Below are positions 27,607 through 39,289 of a DNA stretch of 64,000 bases, in pieces. The translations under genes and the position numbers were made by a program. Location of the stretch: the NCBI RefSeq assembly GCF_910589235.1, contig NC_060963.1:7603501-7667500 (forward strand), in the 5' to 3' direction. The notes under the pieces were generated by a model that had not been told where the DNA came from, searched no databases, and saw nothing but the letters and a program-made list of their open reading frames with translations. This DNA comes from Vespa crabro. Lineage: Eukaryota; Arthropoda; Insecta; Hymenoptera; Vespidae. Every line of letters begins with the position of its first letter. Within the stretch, counting starts at the first letter, position 1.

Positions 27607-27906
27607 ATATATATATACACACACACACATACACACACACACATACACACACACACACATACACACACACATATATATATATATATTTACATATATATAA
27701 TATGTATATATATATATAAATTGTGAGCAGTGAATATATACTTTATCTAACACCTTTTGATAATAACATCTTCTTAAGTAATTGATCACACATATCTATG
27801 TATGTGTGTATGTGCATACATATATACGTATGTACATATATACATATACATATACGTATATACACATATGTACGTATGTACATACATACATACATATATA
27901 GATATG
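27607..27906. repeat. Cluster of (CA)n, (TA)n and TATG/TACA repeats
   Basis: (CA)n blocks with ACATACAC interruptions and flanking TA repeats (27607-27719). After about 70 bp of ordinary sequence follows a 115-bp mixture of TATGTA, TACATA and ACATAT units (27790-27906). Tyr/Ile/Cys-rich translations here are artefacts. Confidence 0.9.
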
Positions 27907-29140
27907 TACAAAAATGTATATTTACGTACTTCACGAAACTATATTTTTGGTCGATATGGAATAAATCATCTAACTCGAGGAAGAGAAATGTGTAAAACAC
28001 GAAGGGTATGCTCGACAAACTAAGGGAAAAGTTCATGTTGTTTCGCTCCTTCATCTAACGTGTAAGAAAAGAAAGGAATGTAATTTGAAAGTTAGAAAAA
28101 TGCTTGCCTTTATCCCAGAAGGTGTAAAACCGTATATTATTTATCTCGTTTCCTTTTAAATTTCTTCTATTTTTATTTTTTTTCAATTTTTTTTCTTCTC
28201 TCATGTAACTGTTCTACATACTCATTTACCATTGAAAACGTTTTCTTTATTAACATTTTATTTTTTTTTGCTCGTCAAAAAAAAAAAAAAGAAAAAAGAA
28301 AAATATCGGCTTTATATTCTTTTTAACGAACATTTTACACTTCTTGACTTAAATCGTTTTAAAATCGTTTTTTAGTTTTAAGCGTGAAGCAAAGTTTGTC
28401 GAGAGGAATTGTGTACTACCTTTGATGCTTTTTTAAAGTAATATTTCTTTCCTTTTTTAATAATTCTTTTTCACAAAAATACCATGCTAAAGTTACAAAG
28501 GAATTTGTTATATTTTTCTTCTTTCGAAGTATGTTTATGCCTGTCGAAAAAATAAAAAACCGCGATTTTGTTACTGTTTTTCTAAAAGACATATTACATT
28601 TGAATAAAGAATAATATTTTTAATATTATGTGATTCCTTGAGTCATTAAATGCAGTTTTAGCATACAACTGGCAAAGTATTTTAAATACGTTCCATTTTC
28701 TTTTTTAAATGAAAAGAATCGAATTTACGACGAATTTTATTTAACCGTATTCATTACATTGACGTTCACGTATTAATGTTCAATTAAAAAAGGAAGATGA
28801 ATAGAGAACGGAGAAAGATCAAAAAACATTTAAATAGGAATAAAAACAAAATCTTTTAGATAATGTTCAAAAGATTTTACGTATGATATTTGACGTTTAG
28901 TTTTATGTAATGCAACGTAATTAACGTTCCATCTAATATTTCTAAGGGTATAATTAACATTGTTTTTTTTCTTAATTAAAATATAATAATAATTAAAAAA
29001 TAAAATATAAATAACATAATAAAATAAAATAAAAATAAAATATAAACAAAAATAAAATATTATAATAATTAAAATATGTTTTGAATTTTAAAAATAAAGA
29101 AAATGTAAGTATACGTTAAGATAAAAGATATATGAAAAAC

Positions 29141-29178
<38 letters not shown>

Positions 29179-29549
29179 TATGAAAAACATTTAAAAGCGA
29201 TTTCGAACAATACATCATTCGTAGCTTAAATATAAACTCATGTTCGTAGCTTAAATGTAGAAAAATTTCGTACGGATTTTCTCCGTAAAGAATTTGTACA
29301 ATTGTGATTTTCATCATAGCGAAGCGTGACTCGTCATCGAGTAACTAATGATAGGAGAACATTGTAACTTTTTCCTCTAGACCTTGACTGTCGTCTCGTC
29401 TAGAATCCCGACGTGATCGAGGAAGACGACGAGAAAAATACAATGGAAATGGGAAAATTTTTATCTCGATTCTAGTTCTCGTAGACTTTCGAGGGTGAAT
29501 CAAGACTTATATGGTATAATATATATAACCACATAAAACGAACAAAACA

Positions 29550-29551
<2 letters not shown>
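27907..29551. other. Very AT-rich non-coding stretch
   Basis: Poly-A and poly-T runs (for example 28266-28310), AAAATA-type sequence at 28975-29090, and a TA array at 29141-29178. No coding signal. Confidence 0.6.
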
Positions 29552-29602
<51 letters not shown>

Positions 29603-29662
29603 CGTAATATGTATATACGTAGATGTATATGTATGTATATATATATATAGAGAGAGAGAGAT
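29552..29662. repeat. (TA)n-(GA)n compound microsatellite
   Basis: A long TA array with TATACGTA interruptions ends in a short AGAGAG block. Confidence 0.95.
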
Positions 29663-30679
29663 AATGATTTCGTGTTCATTAATGGTAGTTTAATTATAGA
29701 TGAGTTATTTGAAGTTATGTGTAACCTAACCTCGCTAAAATGTTAAATGCATAATGATGATAAGCTGTTATAATCTTGTTAATCGATCGTATAAAAAATC
29801 CTTAAACATATATGTATTTGTAACAAAGTGATATTTATCGATCTACCTTGTGCGATTTACATCAGGAACGTCTCAATTTCATCACTAGGAATTCTGTAAC
29901 CACGATCACTTTATATGTTGTCCTGAAGTTTTGTCAACCAGTGTCCTTTTTATATTTAAAATCTCATAAATCACGAATATAAGAAAGAAGGCCCGATGTG
30001 TCATTCGTTCATTCGTCCGATCAATTTACTAAACACTCACTCTTGCTCAATCTTGTCCTGCGCAACATAATTATCGTGCATTGAACAATTCGCATAGTTC
30101 TTCCAAATCACGAGGCCTATTTGTTCTTCACATAGCGCATTCGAAGACGATCGATCGTGTGGTCCGCATTACACTTTAACGAACGAATAAAAAGAATAGA
30201 ATCAGGCAAGAAAACTTTTCCACATAAATTCTAGAATAATATTTCCAAATTCGTTTAATTAAACAAAAGGGGTTGTATCGCTCGACGAGATCGATCGGTC
30301 AAACGAAAAAAATACCTTCGAAATATCTCTCACAGGAGTTTCACAAATTTTCACTTGAGAGAAACGTTCTCTCGTTTGCAGATTTTCCAGGAAGCTCACA
30401 TAAATAACATTGTCGTTATCCTAATCCGTATCACTTGGCCGTAGTACATTCGTGTATTGTCCATTTCGAACACTATATTGAACGTTTCGATCAAAGTTAG
30501 CACTAAGTAAAAGGTTTGCCTTAACTTTAGTTCGTTCAAGAGTATAGTTCAAAAGTAATTCGCGATATCATCAAATAGGGAACGAGGGAACGTCCTTTTT
30601 GGCAGAATCATATTTAGAGTAGGGGGAAAGGTGGTGGTAGTTTCTTTTTTTTCTTTCTTTTTCTTTCTTCCTTAGAAAA
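29663..30679. other. Non-coding stretch
   Basis: No gene or repeat of note. The two adjoining TAACC units near 29720 are too few to be a telomeric tract. Confidence 0.5.
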
Positions 30680-31130
30680 TAAACGAAAGATAAAGCAGAT
30701 TGAGATTATTTAAAGGTATTAAGAGAAGGGGATATTGGTTTGAAGGTTTGAAAGATAAAGGACGGCACGGACTCTTTCGAAGGTTGACACGCGAGCAAGA
30801 GAACCTCCCCGTTTTTGGTACGCGCAGTCCGTTGATCGCGAAAGACGCGCGGGCACTGGCTCCGGCAGGACTTGCCGCCACCCCCGGACGAGTGCGCGGA
30901 CCGACGCTCCGCACGATGGTGGGTGGCTGCCTGGCTTACAACGGGGTTCGTCCACGGGGGATGACTGTTGAGCTCAACGGAGGGATGTGAAAGAGAAGGA
31001 GAGGGAGGGAGAGAGAGAGAGAGAGAATCAACGAGGACGACGACGACGACGCCGACTACGCCGACGACGACGCCGACGATGACGACGACAACGCCTAAGG
31101 CCGATAGCAAACGAGTACAAGAGAGATGGA
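30680..31130. other. GC-rich island with (GAC)n, possible promoter or leader exon
   Basis: One of the GC-richest blocks in the window. Positions 30760-30970 are CpG-rich and open for 96 codons on the plus strand and over 130 on the minus strand, with no recognisable protein. It is followed by (GA)n at 31003-31026 and a (GAC/GCC)n array at 31033-31098. Such islands in hymenopteran DNA often mark promoters or 5' exons. I cannot assign a gene or a strand. Confidence 0.3.
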
Positions 31131-31319
31131 CTACGAATGGAGGGGTTGGAACTTAAAAGGAACAAGAATGGATAGATTCCCGAGGGTGGGAAGCAAACCA
31201 CATGCAACTCGCGCGCCCTCTCTGTACTATTTCTTACTCTTTCTCTTTTTCTCTCTTTCTGTTTTTCTCTATCTTTATCTCTGACTGTCTCTTCATCTCT
31301 CTTTCTCACTACTTTTTTT

Positions 31320-32120
31320 AAAGAAGGACCAAAGTCAAGATCTCTTCGAGTTGATCGATACGAACGACCCTGACCACCGCGCCAAATCCGGGTCTTTCGC
31401 TAAGCGTTCCCTTATCAAATTTTTCTTCCCTTAAAAGTTATACTTTAGTCGAAAATTTTCGTTTTCTCAAAAGAATTTTTGAACTACAGAGTGCTCGATG
31501 TTAAATCATTTCCATTCGTTTTGATTTGCTCTGCTCTTATAATAGGGAATATAATTCGCATTGGAAAATATAGAGGCGACGAAATTAAGTGAAACGTTAA
31601 GGGTTGTTCAGCGAGCGACTCGAGGGTACGAGCCGTAACCGCGAAGCCAGGCAAGAGTGAGATGGAGAGGGGTGGGAAGAACGGAGACGGAAAGAGAACG
31701 GAGGGTGCGAACGAAGCGACGATGAAGAGGGTTGATACGAGTGTTTGAGAAAGACAAAGACAAAGAGAAAGAGAAAGAGAAAGACAGAGAGAGAGAGAGA
31801 GAGAGAGGGAGGGAGAAAGAGGGAGAGAATGAGAGAGATAGTACGCGCACGCCTAAGTCGTCGCCTCCTTCCGACACCCCTGGAGAACCGAAGATACCAT
31901 ACCAAGAACCAAAGTCGTTTTATCTGGGTTAGTGAACGTCGACCCTGACCACCTCCTACGTAAAGAGGATTGAAATAAACTCACATTTATCAAGCGTTCC
32001 ATTCTTACGTAAGCGTATCTACTTTTCACTGCCATTCGGTTAGTACTACCGAAAACTTTTGAAAAATAGTTTTCCGGTTTTGCATAGTTCACTTTCGTAT
32101 TGTTTGTTCTCAATCTTGGA
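31320..32120. repeat. Possible old tandem duplication, about 0.58 kb period
   Basis: Short words recur in the same order at two places: ACCAAAGTC (31328, 31908), GACCCTGACCACC (31366, 31941), AAGCGTTCC (31402, 31992) and a TTAGT..CGAAAA.TTT word (31445, about 32040). Offsets run from 575 to about 595. The collinearity suggests a diverged tandem copy rather than unrelated matches. An imperfect GA tract at about 31750-31830 lies between the copies. Confidence 0.4.
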
Positions 32121-33336
32121 ATATCATTTGATTTTTTGAGAGAATTGTTAAAATTGTTAGAACTGTTAATCGTTAGAATCAAAGAAAATGAAAAGCAAAA
32201 AAGAAAAGAAAAAAGGAACGAAATCTTTTGATAATTAGACGATCTTTACTAGAATCTTAATGGGGATTGAATTTTCGGAATTATCGAGTTTTTCTCGTTA
32301 ACGATTTCTTAGTAATTACATCGCGATTCAACCTTTATTCGACAAAGAGATAAGGATTTGAAATACGGTTAATTGTCGCAATAAACCCATCGTTCTCGTT
32401 TCCTTTCAATTTAGAGAATCTTTATATTCTTAGCTTAAAGAATGTTGGGAGAAGGGAGGTAGGGTATGGTGCTGATGGCAAACGGCTGTTGTTTTTCGAC
32501 TGACGAGTGAAATTGAATGAAAACGGTTGAGTTGGCTAAGAGCTAATGGCCGAGCATATTTCTCTTCTCTTCTTCATTCATTCATTCATTCATCGCGCTA
32601 AATCGGAACAAAGAAGAACTTTTAATGAGTTTCTATCGTTCCTAATTCTAGAGATTTTCACCCTTTAGGCTTATCGCTGGAGCTTCGCCATCGAGTCGAA
32701 CGTTTGCGTAAAGAGGTTTTTAACGTCACCTTTATGTTTTTGCTTTATCTTCCTTTCCTTTTTTTTATTGTCCACTTTTTAAAAACGATTACTTTCGTCG
32801 ATTTGTTCGAATTGTCAAAAATTTTGTCAGTTTACATGCGAAATTGTATTGGATTATTTAAAAAAGAAAGAAAGAAAAGAAAAGAAGAATTTAATTACTT
32901 CCGAGTGTTTTCAATGAATTTTGAACGAGTTGGCGAAGTAGCTCGTAGAATTCTTAAGCGTTAATTTTGCATCATTTTAGTACATATGTTAAGTACGTTA
33001 AGTAGTACGTACTATGTACGTATCCATCGTAGAAGATGTCTATTCGACGCGACGTCTTCGGAAAGGACAAGAAGACGTCTTGGCAAAAGTCCAGGAAAAC
33101 TGCTGACAAGCGCTTCCGCGAAGATGTAGCTCGGTTTGCATGACACGCTCGACTAACGGGCTAGCAAATTCGTGTGGCAGCATGTGTGCAAGAAAGGAAG
33201 ATATTACTCATCGTCGAGCGTAACGTAGGAACATTACCGATAAGAAGACCATTTTCTTGACAATCCAATTCTGTTTGTTAAGTTCGACGATAGGATAGAA
33301 AGTTGAAGTTTAATTTTTCGAGAAACAAAACAAAAA

Positions 33337-33339
<3 letters not shown>
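32121..33339. other. Non-coding stretch
   Basis: AT-rich, with a short (CATT)n array at 32573-32593. A GC-richer patch at 33040-33210 has no coding frame. Nothing recognised. Confidence 0.5.

Positions 33340-33407
<68 letters not shown>
33340..33407. repeat. (AT)n microsatellite
   Basis: A 68-bp AT array with a single C interruption. Confidence 0.97.
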
Positions 33408-34036
33408 AATAATTTCGAACGAATGAATAGCTCGTTAATGATATTGTATAATCTACGCGATAAAAAGTAAAATCGAAAGAAATAGAAAATTAAATCGAAT
33501 ATTTTCTCGCGCGTTATGATGTTTTACGTTATCGAGAAAGTAATTTTTCATAATTTATGAGTCGCAATATTCGCTGGGGCTCGTTAAAGGGACGACGAGG
33601 TAAAATTGGACACGTTTTTCGTGAATATTCAAAAATCCAGGGAATATCTCGAACAATGAACGGGAGTAGACACTATAAAAGCATTTAATTTCATTATACG
33701 TATTTGCAGTACGTGAGGGTCCAGGCGTTTTTATTATTTACCGATTCAACTCATACCATTCCGTTGTTCGCACGATTCCAAAAAGAATACACCGAATCCA
33801 GTCTGATTAAATAGCAAATAATATCACACGTTTCCAGATTACAAATTCTCTTTCGAGTTTTACGAATCAAATTTCTCATGATTTATACGAAACGAATAAT
33901 CGAAGAAATAATATATATCTATTCTATCTATTTAAATTTAAGATAATATAATCTACAAAATATTCACGAACGAATATAAAAGAATTTTTTAAAACATTTT
34001 AGAAAGCTATTCCACGATGTCTTATATTTGATATCG

Positions 34037-34041
<5 letters not shown>

Positions 34042-34087
<46 letters not shown>
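34042..34087. repeat. (CT)n microsatellite
   Basis: A perfect CT array of about 23 units. A second CT array of the same length lies 200 bp away at 34285-34330. Confidence 0.97.
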
Positions 34088-34090
<3 letters not shown>

Positions 34091-34280
34091 AAAAAAGGAA
34101 TAAAAAGAAAAAGGAAAAAATATCATTTCACATAAAGGGAAGAAAAAAGACAAGTTGTAACGACCACGTCGACCTCGATTGTTCTTTCCTCGAGAAAACG
34201 CAATACTCTTTTCTCGCCGCAATGCGTTAATCGTTTGCTGGAAACGATAAAAATGAGAGAACGCACTCTTTCAGCTTCTC

Positions 34281-34284
<4 letters not shown>

Positions 34285-34337
<53 letters not shown>

Positions 34338-34480
34338 TTCTCTCTCCTTCTTTCTTTTTCTCTTTCTTTATCTCTTTTCTCCCTACTTTCTTTCCCCTTT
34401 TCTGTATCTTTTTTCTTTCTTTCTTCCTTTCTTCCTTTCTTCTTTCCTTTTTTCTTTCTTCACCTATCCCGTCCTCATCG
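34285..34480. repeat. (CT)n array followed by long pyrimidine tract
   Basis: (CT)23 at 34285-34330 runs into a 140-bp tract of nearly pure pyrimidine (TTTC, CTTCC, TTTTCT). The tract ends just before the candidate exon at 34515 and would sit in that gene's promoter or leader. Confidence 0.9.
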
Positions 34481-34507
34481 TTTTCATCAAAACGTTTTCG
34501 AAGGAGT

Positions 34508-34546
34508 TCAGTTCATGGCGGAATCAAACGGGCGCGTTGCCCGAAG
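34508..34546 (+). CDS. Candidate short first coding exon after an initiator
   Basis: TTCAGTTC, close to the arthropod initiator TCAKTY, lies directly before ATG at 34515. The frame reads MAESNGRVAR in ten codons and then meets a good donor, CGAAG|GTACGA (GT at 34547-34548), leaving phase 2. The ATGGCGG context resembles the mammalian TISU element used by mRNAs with very short leaders, but three of the flanking consensus bases differ. No TATA box is visible; the upstream region is one long pyrimidine tract. With only ten codons, chance cannot be excluded, and the product cannot be named. Confidence 0.27.
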
Positions 34547-35993
34547 GTACGAAATATCTCGTATTTGCGCGCGTATCCCTCTGGATTATTTCCTCCTCTC
34601 TTTTCCCCTTCGCAACTCTCACGCCATTCTACTGACGCGCGCATCGTTTCTTTTTTCCTTTTCTCTTTTTTTTTCCTCTTCCTTTTTTTCTTCCTTTTTT
34701 CTCTTTTTTTTTTCGTCGCAATCAGACTGTTCCAGTTTCGACGAAAAGCTTTATGATCCTTCCTCCCTTTTTTTCTCTACTTTACGCTTACGATCAGCCG
34801 ACATTACGTGCGCTATGCCATGAGTATGAAGCTTCTGTCGAACTTCTGCTTCTACTTATTTCTCTCGAAAAGAGTGCACCACGTGATTACGGTTTGAACA
34901 TTTCTTTTTCCTTTTTTTTCCCTTTTTTTTCTCTTCCTTTTTCTTTGTTATTACGATATATTTTTTAAAGATATCGACATTATCATTTTTAAATATTTTT
35001 AAATATTTGCGAATAGAACGTAAATTCGGTCAGTACGATTCAGTATTTGACAACCCTTGTCACGTAGTATATGCGTAAAATAAGTTCGCTCAAACTCGAA
35101 CAATTCGGCTGTGTTCGTTCACGTCGATATTTGAAAGCATTGTTCATAAAGCTGTCTGTCGCTTATATTGATTGCCAGGACCTTGGATCGCGGCCAAATT
35201 GTCCGCTGCTCTCTAACTCTCTAGCCCGTTCTTACCGACTAGGAGGATTCATCCTTGACTGGGTATCTGCTTTCTCTCTCTCCCTCTAACACATTTTCTC
35301 TCTTTCTCTCTCTCTCTCTTTCTCTTTCTCTTTTTCCTCTCTCATTCTTCTCTCTCTCTCTCTTTTCTTCCTTTTCATCGTATCCTGTTAACGCTTCTTC
35401 TGTCTACCACTTTTCTCCTCCACTCTTTTCTTTCCACCCTCTCATCGACGCTAGAGAAGCGTCGGTGAGAATAGAGAAAAGTTAGGAGCAGTTTCATCTA
35501 CCCCCTCGAGCATCATCGTTCTTTCGTTTACCCGTGAATTCGAGCCCTCGATCTTTTCGTCACCATTCCATCCTATTCTCTACTTTTTCTCATTGCAAAA
35601 GACTCATCCTTTCTTTTTTACGTTTCCCTTTTCATTCCTTCTGTACGTTACATTTGTTCCATATTTGTCACTTTGAGAAAATAATGAATTCGTTCCTTAA
35701 TTACAATTTATGTGAGTCGGAGGAGGAGAGGAATAATATCGTAGATTTTTATAAAGAGTCTCTTTTATTGTAGAATAAAATAGAATCAAAAAAAAATATA
35801 TGTATATACGTCGTTTAAGCGACCCGATAGAGCCCTCTAAAAAGAGGAGAAAGGGTAAGCAAAAGGAATGATATACGTCGACACCTCTTTCTAGACTGGC
35901 CATTAGATAGACCATTAATTAAGGTGACAAAAGCAAAGGTCGACTGAAGGTAAAGATAACGTTGAGAAAAAAAGAAAAAGAGAGTGAGAGAGT

Positions 35994-36027
<34 letters not shown>

Positions 36028-36676
36028 AACAGAAAGAAAAATAAAAAAATAAAAAAAAATGAACGGATGGAAAAAGAAGCATTCTGCCTCTCCGTGCGAA
36101 TTTCCTTGTGCTGCTTTCTTCTTAGCCTTCTGTTCTCTTTCTTTCCTCCCCCTTTTCCCTTTTGACAACAAGGATCGCTTATCATACCAAAAATAAATCT
36201 AGAACGGTCCTACGCAAGATAAATTCGAGAAACGCAACGAAGCGAAGTAACTAACGACGCCCATCATTCAAACGAAGTTTTCGTATAAGATCAAAATATG
36301 GGCTAATATCAAGGACATTCCATTCTTATTATCGCTGTATAACACGCCACTTCGAAGATTAATTAATACTCGTGTAATAGACTTAGCTCCTAGTTCGGAA
36401 ATATTTCTCGAAAGTCCTTGCCATTATGCCTGACGCTTTCACGAATCATCCTGAATTATAAGAGGCTTTGCGTCGATAGACATATTTCTTTCTTTTATCC
36501 TGTTTCTTTGCGATTTTATGCCATCTTTTCTTCGACGTTATCTTGAATTAATGACGTCGACTTCGACGATGAGCCTGGTATGTTCTATGTCACATCCATT
36601 TAAAAAAACATGAAAAAAAATATGAGGAAATATTAAAGAAAGAGAGAGAAAAGAAGACATAGTAGTTGGCTTGGTC

Positions 36677-36678
<2 letters not shown>
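34547..36678. other. Non-coding stretch, pyrimidine-rich
   Basis: Long T/C-rich tracts at 34650-34720, 34905-34950 and 35276-35365, and an imperfect GA tract at 35984-36027. Many Phe/Ser/Leu-rich open frames are artefacts of these tracts. A CCACGTGATTAC word at 34879 is reported as a finding. Confidence 0.5.

Positions 36679-36737
<59 letters not shown>
36679..36737. repeat. (AG)29 microsatellite
   Basis: A perfect 59-bp AG array. Confidence 0.97.
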
Positions 36738-36742
<5 letters not shown>

Positions 36743-37098
36743 TGTAGGCGAAATGAACAGTGAGATTCGTACTTTTGGACTAGTATATAATTCATAGTAG
36801 CTGGAACACGATCTCGTACGGAGTACGAGGATAACCCGGTTAAGTTATAGGGGATGACATACGAGCACGATTTTGGTACGACCACGCAGATTTAACGAGC
36901 CTCTACACCGTTGGTAACCTACGTACGAGTCCACTTGATGACAGCGGGATAACGTCGAGTATCTTTCTTCTTTTCTGCCTCGGATATCCGACCTTCCGAT
37001 AATGGCATCGTTCCGATAACTACCAGCACTTTCGGAAAGAGCGATAAGGACCGTTCTTATATCTGGAAAGTACGTGCAAAATGAATCGTAAATATGTT

Positions 37099-37140
<42 letters not shown>

Positions 37141-37487
37141 ACAAATTGAAGGATTTTGTTAAAAAAGAAAAAACAAGAATGAAAAATCTCCAAAAAATTT
37201 TTTAACAAATAATATATATCTAATAATGAACAGAAATAATAAATAAATATAACATATATATATAAAAGATAAAACTTCGCGTGGATCCCCGTTAAATATA
37301 ATACATCCGTAGAAAATCTTATGACGTAAAAATCAAAAGAAAACGAGAGAGAAACGATTGAGTTTGCACAAACTTAAATCGTTTAATCGCTTAATTGTTT
37401 TAAATGGTACGCATGCGCATATGTTTTAAGAGGACGAGTGCAAAGATTCTCAATGCAGAAGCAGCATTACAACGGGGAAAGCAACGT
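36738..37487. other. Non-coding stretch with (AT)18
   Basis: GC-richer at 36740-37030 without a defensible exon. A perfect AT array lies at 37102-37137, followed by AT-rich sequence. Confidence 0.5.
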
Positions 37488-37578
37488 GCAGATCGTCGAG
37501 CTAGATCCTCGAGCTAGATCGTTGAACAAGATCGTCGAACAAGATCGTCGAAGGAGATCGTCGAAGCGTATCGACGAC
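37488..37578. repeat. 13-bp minisatellite, seven copies
   Basis: Seven consecutive 13-bp units with core AGATCGTCGA: 37488, 37501, 37514, 37527, 37540, 37553 and 37566. Units four and five are identical; the last is most diverged. It lies inside an 88-codon plus-strand frame at 37438-37704. Because 13 is not a multiple of three, copy-number changes would shift that frame, which argues against it being coding. Confidence 0.9.
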
Positions 37579-39091
37579 TACGCCTTCCTTGCAAGGTTAC
37601 GTAGCTTCGTTGCCGCAAGAACGAGCCGGAATCGCGCGATAGGAAAGCCTCGTAGGTGGAAATCGATACGTCGTGACACGAATTCGTTTTCGCATTTTGT
37701 TTGAAAACTAAGAATTTTCATTGGACGATCAAATCGATTAGTCGATTACGTCGAAGAAAATTGTTGGCTCAATGAAGCGATAACGAAACTGTTACGTTCC
37801 ACTTTTCTTCTATCTTTTTCTCTTCTTTTTTTCTTTTTTCTTTTGTATCTTTCGATAAGATTTTCTGATTTCATATAAAATATATCTGCTTTTTATATCG
37901 CACGCACGGTTTACAGATCTTTGAATATTCGAAGCTTTTAAAGGAAGAGAAGCAGAGGAAATTCATACGTAATGTCATAAATCGGATTAACATATGCGGT
38001 AATTAGCACAAATGGCAATAATTGGAGTGCAATGGTGTCCCCTGGATGTGAAAATCAATTATATATGAATCATCGTAAAAAGACATACTTTCCTTTCGTA
38101 TACAAAATAAAACGTAAAAATATCGTCGAACAGATTCCTGTTGACTGATTCATCTCGTTACGTTAAGACGATTTCGTTCGCGGTTTTGCACTGACTTAAA
38201 GAGTAAAATATTTCTCACGTACGTGAGCCTCAATTACGTAGGTTTCTGTCGTAGTGAGAACTGGTTTACGCGAATGCACCTAAATAAAATAAAAAATAAT
38301 TTTCTTATCTGTAAATTTAATTTTTAGTTGAAACTGGTTTATTATTTGAAGAATGATCGAACAGTGTTCTTAATGATCATTGAAAATTGAAAAAGGAATT
38401 TCCATTTTGTCACCTAAGTCTGTTTTTGTTACGCGATACCGCAAAAGTTTTAAGAGAATTTCATTTTGGTCTATTTGTATTCGAATTTAAATGAAAAAAA
38501 AAAAGTTAAGAACGTTATTTATTATCTTTGAGTTAAGTAATTAGTAGTATTAACGTTCTCTGTAATCAAAAAACTTATTCTCTTCGCATCGCCGTCGATG
38601 TTACCAGTAATATTTTAGAGCATCGAACAGAACATTCCTTCATTTACAATGCAAATGCGATGGATAGCTTTTCGTCAATAGTGATTAGTTACCTCGAGAT
38701 TTCCGTATGCTCGTTCTTCCGTAGCTCGTAAAGTGCTCCTAGTAATAGCGGAAACGTAACAGCTATTCCTATTTAACCAACGATTAGAAATTTACATTAC
38801 AGTATAGTTCCGAATTAAATTACCCTATGTTTATTTAATTATTCGTCGATACAGAGGGAGAAATTATATCATAATGGACATATTGTGCTACATATATTTC
38901 GGACATTAATTTTCATAATTAGATCTTAATCAAAATTATCTACTATAATCCTTGTAAATACCTATATAATATGTATTACGTATGTATATATACGTAATAA
39001 AACATTATACGGTTAAATGTTTTAATGAAAGATTTTTCCGAATTTTTGATGAAGGCATTACTTCTAGCTGTTAAACATTCTTCTACCACAG
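37579..39091. other. Non-coding stretch
   Basis: AT-rich, no repeats of note. It ends at the polypyrimidine-AG acceptor of the candidate exon at 39092. Confidence 0.5.
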
Positions 39092-39285
39092 TAGAACAAG
39101 ATGGGAGAGATTTTCACGGCGTTAGACGGACTTAAGTTAAAAGCCAGTGAAAGTGTTCCTGTGAAGCATGACGAGAGTAATGACACTCATACAGATGCAA
39201 GCACATCTATGTGCTTCTACCGGCTCAATGGCCGTACCGATGAACGCGAAACGTTATCACGCGAAACTAGGACTTATGCGGGAAG
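39092..39285 (+). CDS. Candidate first coding exon of an unidentified gene
   Basis: A good acceptor, CATTCTTCTACCACAG, ends at 39091. Nine leader bases follow, then ATG at 39101, which starts a frame of 61 codons plus two bases. The frame begins MGEIFTALDGLKLKASES and ends at a donor, GGAAG|GTAAAA (GT at 39286-39287), in phase 2. The other two frames entering from the acceptor meet stops, so this exon must carry the start, with an untranslated exon upstream. The peptide is hydrophilic and mixed, rich in Asp, Glu, Thr, Ser and Arg, with no transmembrane segment and no low-complexity bias. It is GC-richer than its flanks. I do not recognise the family. If splicing fails, the frame ends at TAA one codon later. 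The next exon was not found. Confidence 0.42.
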
Positions 39286-39289
39286 GTAA

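Noticed and set aside
29715..29732. Two TAACC units resembling the insect TTAGG telomere repeat
   Set aside because: Only two adjoining copies; expected by chance.
34235..34756. 173-codon plus-strand frame
   Set aside because: Almost entirely Ser/Leu/Phe from CT and T-rich tracts. The frame is open because pyrimidine tracts cannot encode stops.
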